Part shown: piece after piece, positions 47,053-56,800 of the stretch
How positions within the stretch are numbered: the first letter of the stretch is position 1
How the letters are laid out: each line of letters opens with the position of its first letter
Assembly (NCBI GenBank): GCA_028673005.1
Contig: CM054113.1
Location: 173,568,837-173,632,836 of the forward strand
Direction of reading: 5' to 3'
Length of the DNA stretch: 64,000 nucleotides
DNA from: Tanypteryx hageni
Lineage: Eukaryota > Arthropoda > Insecta > Odonata > Petaluridae
Program-made: the position numbers and the translations under genes
The notes under the pieces: generated by a model
What the model saw: only the letters and a program-made list of their open reading frames with translations
Told to the model about the DNA's origin: nothing
Database searches by the model: none

Positions 47053-47085
47053 TGTGTGTGTGTGTACACACACACATACACCAGA
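47053..47085. repeat. palindromic (GT)n(AC)n microsatellite
   Basis: A GTGTGTGTGTGT run is followed by its complement ACACACACACA, making a near-perfect short hairpin. Confidence 0.85.
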
Positions 47086-48691
47086 AGGGGTGAGAACAAT
47101 GGCCTTTTCGTTGAGGGAGGGGGAGGAAAGAACCCTAGTTGGCAAGCTCGAAAATTGCGCAACACGGGGAATTTTCTGTGAAAGAGCTTTGTTCTCGCGG
47201 GAAAAAAATTCTCGGCCCCGGTCGGAGGTGGGGGGGAGTAAGAGAATAGGGTTTGGGGTTGGGGAGGGGGGAGCGGATAGCGGAAGGGAGGTGTACACAG
47301 GTAGGTGGAGGAATGAGAGAGAAAGAGTGGGGAAGACCCGCAGATTCGCTCGATCGTCTTTTGTTTCTTTTTGCGGAAAAATGCCGGTCGGTCATGTAGT
47401 TGGACGGTGTTATAGTGTTGCTGACTGTTTGCGCAATTTTCCAAATCGCGTCGATTTTTCGCAGGCATTTTTACGTGTCGGTAGTTTGTTTGGAAAAATA
47501 TATATATTAACACATATTATATAGCCACTGGAGTATTTTTATCCCGTGCATGTGCGTGTATGTTTGTGTGACATCGAAAAGGTCTATCGCTCCTCCGGTT
47601 CAAGATTTTTTCGTTGACAGCTTTCTTCCGTTCGACCACTGTTGAAAAGTGAAAAAATATCCATGCTAATTCCTGTTGCCGTCAACTCGAGCCGTGTTAA
47701 GTATCCTCTCGGAGTTGGTCTAAAGAAAATAAGTGACGTTCCGTAGTAGAGGTCGCTAAGTAGTCGGTTGTAACGTTTTGTTTATCCCGTGGGAATGGTG
47801 TCGGGAGAGGGAATGACATGTCCTGTAGTTCTTCGTTTTTTTTACCCCCACTTGCATATCGGCGTATGTATACGTGTGCTTGCATGTGTGTGCGTGTACA
47901 ACACGTGCGGATCTGCTTCGAGATTCTTCTTCCACCACGCACCCTGCGGTCTCGGATCAAATTGAGAGGCTGATATTAAACTAGTTGGTGATGAGTCGAT
48001 GTGCCGTAATTTCCTCGAACGATTCTTTGTTTTTTTTTAATTTTTGTTGTTGCGACTTTCTTCTCCGTTATCTTCTTTTGTGACAGCCGCTGATATCGAT
48101 TTCCGTGTATTGCGTGTTAACAACGTGTTTTTTTCATATTCATGTATGCGAAGTAGTCCCTTGCGCCAGGCGAGGGATAAGTTCTTGGAAAAACCCGCGT
48201 TGGGCAAAACAACAGCGTCGCGCAAACTTAACACCTTGTGGAAAAAAGCGAGGCGCTCGTATATGGCGCGGGCTTGCGAATGCGTCAGCTGCCTACGTAA
48301 AGTGCGCGCAATTCCAGGACCGCGTACAAATTCCGTAGATTTTGGGTGAATTGGTGTCGCATTATATTGGACCGTGTACGATCAAATCCGCGTCGGACAA
48401 AGGTTTACTCTGTGTGTGTAATCTATAGAAAATTCATATAATTCCATTTCGACTTGTAGAGGTTTAACTATTAGAAACATATACTATACAAGCATAATAA
48501 ATAATGCCCACCCATTGACGCATACACGTACGAACCGTAATGATTATTTATTCATTTAAAATGTGGCAACTCAACCCGTTTATCGGTATTTTGGTTCATC
48601 CTTGATTTTCGCCCCTATCTTTTGTAAACGTTTGCGCACCTATAAGAGCAGTTCAAAATGTCCAGCGATTTAACCAGGGGTCCTTGGCCGG
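47086..48691. other. unannotated stretch, CpG-rich in part
   Basis: No exon could be supported. Purine-rich DNA at 47090-47340 and CpG-rich DNA at 47640-48330 lie about 4.5 kb upstream of Akt exon 1 and would be a reasonable place for an upstream untranslated exon or promoter. That is only a guess. Confidence 0.4.
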
Positions 48692-48736
48692 ACGTTTCGC
48701 CGACAGACGGTTCTCCGACGGAGGTTTAGCCGACAG
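48692..48736 (+). repeat. three 15-bp terminal repeats (GCCGAC type)
   Basis: ACGTTTCGCCGACAG, ACGGTTCTCCGACGG and AGGTTTAGCCGACAG stand in tandem at the left end. The right end carries two related units on the opposite strand (51993-52022). Confidence 0.75.
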
Positions 48737-49854
48737 GACGATAATATTATTTGTATACCATCCAGTTTTCTTAATGAAATCTTTGAAAGTAATCGAACCG
48801 TCCTCGGGAGCATTTATATTCAAATTACATGAAATGTTTCTTACTTAATTTAGGAGTTTATTAGATAATTACCGTTCGCAACTCAATAAATAATCTGATT
48901 AATTTGATTCAATAGTATTACATAATTTGTTTCAGATTTCATTTAAAGTTTATCAGGTTACCTTTAAAATATCATAAACTAATATACAATAAATTTGCCT
49001 AAAACTCATCATAATTCTTTTAAAAAATCTGATCTGGCCACCTCATGACTTTCTCCATACCTGTATTATTTCTAAAAATTCCAAATAGATTACATAATAA
49101 CATATTTTAAGAAATTGCGAGAAAATTTTAGACTTTACAAAGAACAGATATAAACTCAAACCATAGCCTTCCAATATTGGATATTGCCATAATGCTCCAA
49201 CAATTAAGAAAAGAAAAAGGAGCGTTACTAAGACGTAACTAAGCGTCGATTGTTAACAACAGTCGTCGGTAGGTGGCAGCTAAAAATATAATATATCTCT
49301 TAAACAATGCATTATATGGGAAAATGTTTCAAACAAAGGTTGTAGAAAATTAAATTTCCTACGACGTTTATTCCAGTACATTTTTACATATATCAAATAT
49401 TAAAGCGAATATTTCTAAATAACACCCACTTCCGGTTGACCGATTTTGACCAAATACTAATCAGATCTTCTGACTTTCATAAAAATGTAAAATATAACAT
49501 TTCACATTGACCTGATTAATAGTTTTTGAGTTAGAGCACCCACAAAAAATCACACAAAGACATAATCGAGTCAAGGGCCAAAATGTGTTCAGGGGACCTC
49601 AAAACGTGTATTTCCGTTGAAATTTCGAAATCAATTTTTTCATGAAAACAATACTTTCCCATATACTACGTATGAAGAAAGTAATAATGAAATGCCATAT
49701 GTTGATATCGAAGCCATGATTACTCAAATGATATAAAATCTCTGCACGAAGTGAACGCATATAGGGGAACAAATCTTGTTTCATCAACAACCTTTCATAT
49801 GTCCCAACTGGTTGCAATCTATGTACGTTCACATGTTACTAGAAATAGATTTAA

Positions 49855-50115
49855 TTTTTACTTTCTCCATACGTAGTATAGGGGATATTGAGATTTCAAC
49901 GGAAATACACGTTTTAAGGTCACCTGAACACGTTTGACCATTTTCTCGATGCTGTCTGTGTATATATCGTATGTGACAGTTTTTTATGGGTGCTCTAAGA
50001 CTAAATCAAGTCAACGCGAAATTTTATATTTAACCTTTTTATGAGTCACAAGAGTTGATTAGTTTTTGGTAAAGAATGGTCAACCGGAAGTGGGTGTTTA
50101 ATCTTGTCACATCCG
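49855..50115 (+). repeat. D repeat, copy 1
   Basis: It starts TTTTTACTTTCTCCATACGT and runs to GGTCAACCGGAAGTGGGTGT and CACATCCG. It lies in direct orientation to copy 2 immediately downstream and lacks the AAAGTATTGTATTCATG block of copy 2. Confidence 0.75.
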
Positions 50116-50395
50116 TTTTTACTTTCTCCATATACGTAGTATAGGGGAAAGTATTGTATTCATGAAAAAATCGACTTCGAGATTTCAACGGAAACACGTT
50201 TTGAGGTCCCCTGAACACGTTTTGACCATTTTCTCGATGATATCTGTGTGTGTATGTGATAGCTTTTTTGTGGGTGCTCTAACTCAAAAACTATTAATCA
50301 GGTCAATGCGAAATGTTATATTTTACATTTTTATGAAAGTCAGAAGATCTGATTAGTATTTGGTCAAAATCGGTCAACCGGAAGTGGGTGTTATT
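50116..50395 (+). repeat. D repeat, copy 2
   Basis: A direct tandem partner of copy 1, starting at TTTTTACTTTCTCCATATAC. It also forms part of the inner right arm and is inverted relative to 49440-49690. Confidence 0.75.
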
Positions 50396-50791
50396 TAGAA
50401 ATATTCGCTTTAATATTTGATATATGTAAAAATGTACTGGAATAAACGTCGTAGGAAATTTAATTTTCTACAACCTTTGTTTGAAACATTTCCCATATAA
50501 TGCATTGTTTAAGAGATATATTATATTTTTAGCTGCCACCTACCGACGACTGTTGTTAACAATTGACGCTTAGTTACGTCTTAGTAACGCTCCTTTTTCT
50601 TTTCTTAACTGTTGGAGCTTTTTGGCTATATCCAATATTGGAAGGCTATGGTTTGAGTTTATTTCTGTTCTTTGTAAAGTCTAAAATTTTCTCGCAATTT
50701 TTTCAAATATGTGTTATTATGTAATCTATTTGGAATTTTTAGAAATATTACAGATATGGAGAAAGTAATGTGCTGACCACATCAGATTTTT

Positions 50792-50941
50792 ATATTAGCA
50801 GACACAACATCATCATATAAACTTTCTCCAATCGTCAATGGCTGTGATTTATACAATAAACTACCCCAAAATTTAAAAGATAAAAACCACTACACTTTTC
50901 AAAATAAATTTAAAATAATGTTTAATTTAGAAAGTTCTTAA
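50792..50941 (+). pseudogene. C-terminal fragment of a LINE reverse transcriptase
   Basis: The frame reads a short terminal segment with the pattern G-x-x-LYNKLPxNLK followed by a Phe/Lys-rich helix and a stop at 50939-50941. This is the characteristic tail of the reverse-transcriptase protein of CR1/Jockey-like non-LTR retrotransposons (G-x-x-LWNxLP...F+xxLKxxL). Only about 50 codons remain. The 200 bp after the stop contain an internal repeat (GATGAATTTTTRTGTAAAAA twice), probably from the element's 3' untranslated region. It lies in the segment present only on the right side of the large inverted repeat. Confidence 0.55.
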
Positions 50942-52031
50942 TGACAAGGATGAATTTTTATGTAAAAAAGTTCTCATGTTGATGACATTGTTAATTATAT
51001 ACTGTAAATTATTCAATTGAGAAAAAGTTTTATGACGATGAATTTTTGTGTAAAAAAGCGGTAATTTCTCTTGATTTCATTTTTAATTTATCAATGTAAA
51101 TTATTTTTATAATAAATTTATATGTATGATTTAGTCAAATACTGCAATCGGCGGTTACAAAGACCAAAATAAAATTCTTGAATTTTACCATCCCTATCTT
51201 CATAAAATCATTATTCGTAGCAACTGATATAAACAAGATTTGCTATATTACGTAAATACTTTTATTTCCTTTTCTTTAAAATTTTCGTAAATCTTACGTT
51301 TTACGGGGAAAATCTATTGGACAAAGAATGTGCATTTCCTTTAACTTTTGTTCTAAGCATTTTTCGTTTAGCTTAGTATTTAGCGAGATACTTGCGATGT
51401 ATGTTATAAAATGCATGTAAGTATTCATGTAAAGTAGTCGTTATTACCCTCCGATTTAAACCGAATTTAGAATCGGTTAATAGATTTTAGTAAAGTTCCC
51501 CAATACCTTATTTTTCATCAAAATTTGTGCAGCGGTTCCCGATTTGAAACGTGTGCACGGACGGAGACGACCTCCCTATATGCGTTCACTTCGTGCACTT
51601 TGTGCAGAGCACGCATAAAAACGAGAGCTTAAGAATGGAATTGATATAATTTGAGTAATCATGGCTTCGGTATCAACATATGGCATTTCATTATTTTTAA
51701 GAATTATGACGCGTTTTAGGCATATTTATTGTCTGTTAGTTTCTGATATTTTAAAGGTAAAGGTACCTGATAAACTTTTAAATTAAGTCTGAAACATTTA
51801 ATGTGATACTTTTGAATCAAATTAATTAGATTGTTTATTGAGTTGCGAATGATAATTATCCAATGAACTCCTAAAATAAGTGAGAAACATTCCATGTAAT
51901 TTGAATAAAAATGCTCCCTAGGACTGTTAATTAGATTACTTTGAAAGATTCGATTGAGAAAACTGGATGGTATACAAATAGTATTATCGTCCTGTCGGCG
52001 AAACTTGCATCGGCGAATCGCTCGGGTACCA

Positions 52032-52283
52032 CAGGGGTCGGCAACGTTTTTTTTCGTTCTTTACCCATTTTCTCCGTGCGTGCCTCTCTTTAATTCATTT
52101 TGTCTGTAACGCTTGCGAAAAGCGATGGTAAGGCATCCTGAATATAATCACTAAAATATGAAATAAAAGTAAAATTCCTTTTAAAATACATTTTTTTTGT
52201 AATTCTTCTCCGAAATATAGTCCCATGTGAAACCTCTTCGATTGCCAGCTTTTGGCTTTTTTGCCATAGGTTGCCGACTCCTG
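52032..52283. mobile_element. hAT-like miniature element
   Basis: The ends are CAGGGGTCGGCAACGTTTTT and GGTTGCCGACTCCTG, a 14-bp inverted pair with one mismatch. The 8-bp flanks (gggtacca and gattagac) do not match. It lies between the end of the large inverted repeat and Akt exon 1. Confidence 0.6.
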
Positions 52284-52540
52284 GATTAGACAACATTTAT
52301 CGCAAGGGTACTCGTAAAAAAAATAATGCAAACATTTCTATATATCGTAAAGTTCATGATGCTTTTAACTTTTTTCGAAAGAATTTTATACTGATTTTCC
52401 TGTCTATTAGCCAGGTGATATTCTCGAATTAGTCCCATTATTAGGGCTCGAAAAAATGTTCTTATTCGCTATATGTATATGCCTCTATGTACGTTCCTCA
52501 TCCAGCCAATGAATTTCGTTGCTTCTTTTTTTTTCTAGGA

Positions 52541-52634
52541 CGCCTCCTCCGCCCCACATTCCCAAGCGTTTTTTCATTCCTGAGAGAGCGATAGAGGTGG
52601 GCGTCTGCGGGACGCCGGGACGCCGTCGGCAGCG
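52541..52634 (+). other. Akt: 5'UTR part of Akt exon (splice acceptor at 52540)
   Basis: A polypyrimidine run TTCTTTTTTTTTCTAG ends in AG at 52539-52540, a strong acceptor. The exon part before the ATG contains an in-frame TGA at 52581-52583, so translation is not expected to enter from upstream. At least one further 5' exon must exist; it was not identified. Confidence 0.6.
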
Positions 52635-52851
52635 ATGACGGAGGCGGCAGTAGCTGCCGCCTTGGCGGGCACAGCGGGGGCGGGAGGGGGACTGGGAGTG
52701 GGCCTCCCAGGGGCCTCCTCTTCCTCCTCCTTCATGTCTTCGTCCTCGTCCATGTCTTCGACCTCCTCTTCTATCCCTTCGACGCGTCCTCTGCTGCAGC
52801 CGTGGTCGGAACCCAAGAAGATCGTCAAAGAGGGTTGGCTTTTCAAAAGAG
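52635..52851 (+). CDS. Akt: Akt (protein kinase B), first coding exon
   Basis: The 72 complete codons end in KKIVKEGWLFKRG, with the last Gly codon split by a donor (AGAG|GTGCGT, intron from 52852). This matches the start of the Akt PH domain, where KEGWLxKRG is followed by a phase-1 intron; as I recall, the human AKT1 first coding exon ends at the same residue and phase. The PH domain binds PIP3 at the plasma membrane and controls activation of this AGC kinase in insulin/PI3K signalling. Lys71 corresponds to human Lys14, a phosphoinositide contact. The human residue Phe/His difference (H13 replaced by Phe70) is conservative for the fold. An Ala/Gly-rich then Ser-rich extension of about 62 residues precedes the domain, much longer than in mammals; Drosophila Akt also has an N-terminal extension. 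The ATG at 52635 is the first in frame after a stop. Exon 2 is not in this window. A different PH-domain protein is possible but less likely. Confidence 0.72.
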
Positions 52852-53646
52852 GTGCGTGCGTTGAAGAAAACATAACCAGGGGATCGGTATAACGGAGTCG
52901 GTCGACTGTCATTAAAAACAACGAAGCGAAACACGTTTCGTGATTAAGTCGACTCGTATTTCAGTATTTCAGCGTTTACCAAACCTAAGAGTTAGCGAAA
53001 AAAATTTGGCAATGGCGTCTTTTTCACTCTTCTGGTTCTACAATACTTACAGATATTTTAATTTCCTTCTAATAATTGCAATTTTTTTTATAAAAAAAAT
53101 AGTTTCATTTTTTTTATTTTGCTGGGTACTAACTATTAGAAACTGATGACAATATCAAAGATTCCAATTTTATTGTAGACGTGTTTACTTTCTATATGCT
53201 TTAGAACCTTTTTATATTTAATAAATTAGAAGTTCAAAAATATTGTTTTTTTTACAAAATGTATTCATGGTTACATTGTTTTCGCCGCCAAAACTGTAAT
53301 AACACAGAGGCTAGGCGAAGTGAAAAAGGTAGTTTAGGTGTATTTCGCTAACAGTATCACACAAGCCGTATTGTCTGACGTCATTCAAGGACCCTCTTGC
53401 TCAGAAGCCGTCTCCTTCCTCCCCAACCACCAATATGCGATTCTGCCTGTCATTGAGCGACTGCTAAAATCAACCCTTTTGCTTGGAGAACAACTTCGGA
53501 AAATTATTTTCCGCGCTTAGATACGTAAAAGCGTGACAAGTGACATTTATTTCATAGACTGGAAGCGTGTGATTATAAGAATTTATCCTGAGATTTATGC
53601 CTTTTCTATTCCGATTTCATTCGTGTATTTTTTATTAGATTTTTTT
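52852..53646 (+). other. start of Akt intron 1, no further exon seen
   Basis: AT-rich DNA without recognisable elements. All features from here to the window end would lie within the first Akt intron if exon 2 is beyond 64000. Confidence 0.45.
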
Positions 53647-53801
53647 GGACGAGAAAAAGTATGAAATGGCCCAGAACCGAACTCGGGCGGATGTTCAGCC
53701 GTCAAGCTAGCATGACAGGCAGTCTTCATTCCATGTCTGCCCCGCCCGGAAAATGGAAGGTCCGGGTTCAATACCCCGTCGCGCCAGACGTTTTCTCGTC
53801 C
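53647..53801 (+). mobile_element. tRNA-like armed element, copy D
   Basis: The inverted arms are perfect over 11 bp, GGACGAGAAAA at 53647 and TTTTCTCGTCC ending 53801. Between them is a diverged core with GCCCGGAAAATGGAAGGTCC and GGGTTCAATACCCC (T-arm-like with B-box decay). The 5' half is replaced by sequence sharing CAAGCTAGCATGACAGGCAG with the left side of copy C. Confidence 0.6.
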
Positions 53802-56800
53802 GTATCGGCGTTAGTTCAAGGACATTTGGAGCACGGGGTGAGGAACTTTTACGCTGGCTCGATTTTTTTTCACCGGATGGAATTCCATTTAAGAATTATT
53901 GTTGTGCGGAAATGATTTTGCTCTTGTAAAAATGTTTCGCTCGGTTAATGTATTTTTGAGCGCTCGAAAATTTCCATTTAAATGTATTGAGGTTTATAAT
54001 TCGGTCGTACCTCAATAACTAAAACCTCGAAGGGAGTGATTCCTGTGACAAAATTCAGATCAAAGAATGTGCAATGTGTAGAGATACTAAACGCATTATC
54101 TTCAAACTTGCTAAAATTTGTGTTACGACCACTCATTTTCGACTTATTGGGCATTCAATCCTTAGTATGCTAGGACAGTGGGAGATTATCGATGTTTCTT
54201 TGTTCATGTACATGTTATTACGATTCGAATAATTTTTAAATACCAATTGTACTACTTAATGTAATTTCCCTGTCCAGTACCATGGGTAGCTGTTTTTACT
54301 CAATTCAATGAGAACTTCAGTTGCCACGTCTATAAAATATTCTGGATCATTAGATGAGAACCAATCCTATGTGGCAATTTTTAGAGATACATACATACAT
54401 ATGCGTCGCACCTTGCCACCAACTTCTGGCAAATTCCAGCTGATGTAGATTAAGACGTCCATATGGTATTGCGATCCAGAAGTCTTAATTCAACTGAAAC
54501 CATTAGGGATCGATATAAGAGGACCAAAACTTTGAAAGTTTGTTTGGGAACAGATTGGTACATTGCACCTCCTCTCACCAACCAGTCTGGCGAATCATCA
54601 TCATCTGTCTGCCCTACCTATCTTTAATTGGCTTGATACCTAGAGAATATACATTCATGGCGTGGTGCTTTCCCGTTGCCTTCCACACCAAACGCACAAT
54701 CAGAAGGGAAGAGGGAAACCCGATGCCGGCATTAGGTTACTCTTTTACGAAGAGCCCCTACTGCTCAACTTCCCTTCCGAAGTACGGAGCGCTGACTTGC
54801 GCGGTCTCCTCAAACCACACAAGTAGGGGACCGGACGGCCTCGGAAAAATTTCTACTTTCGCAGGATTCGTGCCCGATGCCGCTTAGCGAAGCAGACCAA
54901 CGCCCTTCAGTTCAATATCAGACTGAAATATTGGATTTAAGTCGGGGATCTCTAACACGTGCCCCGTAGGCCGCACGCGGCATTCCAGCTCACAAAGTGC
55001 GGTACTCTCATTACTTTGGTTCTACAACTGCGAGTGAGCGGAAGTGGAAGCTTGTGGGGGACAACAATGGAGTAAAAAATACGCGCGAAACAATGTTTAG
55101 TAATCAGAAATCGTATGATAATTTGTTCTTTATTAAAATGTGCGCCGTTTTTAGATTCATCAACCTTCTTAGTATTATTATTATGACTTTCGGTCTGCCA
55201 TCTATTTTAAAATTATTTATGCAAGTTCAGTTTGAGACCACTGGTTTAGATGTTAAAAGTCTACTCGCGCAATTCTTCCCAACGCCACGACCAACTGTAC
55301 CCATAAGGTTTTTGTCGAACGAAACGCCTTGTAGGAGAGTGTTTCTTTGCAAAACTCCTCACTCGCTTGTTTTAGAATTAGCGCCTAAGGAGGAAAATGT
55401 TTTTATGGCGTATTCCCCATTCTCGAGACTTAAAAAAAATGTCGCACGCTTTTGATAAGAAATGTGCCTCTCGCCTTTTCATGCGTTACGTAACGGTTTT
55501 TTTCTTCCTGGCGATGGAAGATATGAGCAGAAAAAAATGTTATCCCAGAAGAAAAGCGGCTCGACGATGTGAATGGGAAATAATCTTTTTTTAAGTATTT
55601 TTGCCGCGAGCGGAAATACTACTACGAAGCGATTCGTGCGTAGCGTCTCGATCAAATCATTTGCGGAAGTGGCTATCGTTCGTTTAGAATTTTAGGAATC
55701 GATAACGTCCTGGTTATGTAATAGAGGGGGAATCGACGTCCTCCGGCTCAGAAACGCGTCCTAGCAACTTCTTCGTGTCTATTCGGTCTCAAAAGATATT
55801 TTTTTAGATCGAATATCTGAGCCATGCGCGATTTTACGCTGTTTTCTTCTGTTAAACTGCCAATGTTTCGAAATTTCAATCCGCTCGCTCTTGCAAAAAA
55901 TTTATTTTTGTTGATATTAGCCGAAAGTTCATAAAGTAGTTTATTTAATATTATTTTACTTGAAAGAGGCGCTTTTGCATAACTTTTAAACCTCGGTACG
56001 AAACGTTTGAAGAGTGACGTTTTCTGGCATATGAGCATTCCTCCGAGGGACGAGGTTTATGACTATTTTTTCTCAGAAAAATTCTGGTTAGTGCTTTTTG
56101 TGATGCGCTAGTCTTGGAAATGATAAACAGTTATTGGAGTAAGGGGTGCTCCTCAGTTTCACCGGTAGTATTTATGGTTTGTTTAATTCTGTTGGACCTA
56201 ATATATTTTTCCTCGGTTCTTTTTTCGTAGCCAAGCCTTTGATATAATTCAGTAGAGCTCTTAACCTCTATTACCCCTGCCTTTGCTTGACTTTCCTACT
56301 TGGCGCGGTATAGTGCACTTGGAGATCAAAAGCAATATGAAATTAAGAGAAGTTTAAAAAATAAATTAATATTTCTCTCAACGCGCAACATAGCGTACAT
56401 CTCGGCGTCAACCATCTTTCTTTCCCGTTTACCCTTTATCTAAATGATGCGCATCCATTGCCAGTACAAAATTCCAACCCAACGATCTGTCATCCGGCTT
56501 TCATATTCTCATTTTTCCTCAACCATGAATATAAGCACATTTGAAGGTACGTGTATGTATAGTGGGACGTGATGAAAAGACAACCCATTTTTTGCTGCCG
56601 CGCGATTTAAGTATATGGGGAAAAACGAAGTGCACCTTCTCCCTCGGCATTAAAAAGGAAGTAATATTATTGAAATGTGAACGGTAGCGATTAATTTATA
56701 CGTGCATACATTGCATTACTATGTTATCATGGCGCAGTCGCGTGCATTCATTTGCGTTAGTCGTCTGGCCCTGCGTGAATTACGTATAGAGCTCGCTCGG

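Larger units (their letters stand above)
48692..52022. mobile_element. 3.3-kb nested inverted-repeat element
   Basis: Outer arms 48692-49030 and 51680-52022 are inverted copies (GACAGGACGATAATATTATT on the left against AATAGTATTATCGTCCTGTC on the right, continuing through TTTGTATACCATCCAGTTTT and beyond). Inner arms 49031-49690 and 50116-50805 are also inverted (for example ACCATAGCCTTCCAATATTG against CAATATTGGAAGGCTATGGT). The right side carries about 0.9 kb absent from the left, including a LINE fragment. A second inverted match to 49690-49765 lies at 51580-51690. No transposase is recognisable. Short frames through the arms are not genes. Confidence 0.75.

Noticed and set aside
47037..47524. 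Frames of 158 codons (minus) and 156 codons (plus) over the same DNA
   Set aside because: Mutually overlapping, start in a GT/AC microsatellite, and have no recognisable domain or splice signals.
54540..55455. Frames of 115 and 152 codons
   Set aside because: No motif, no splice-site support and no context. They could be repeat-derived, but I could not assign them.
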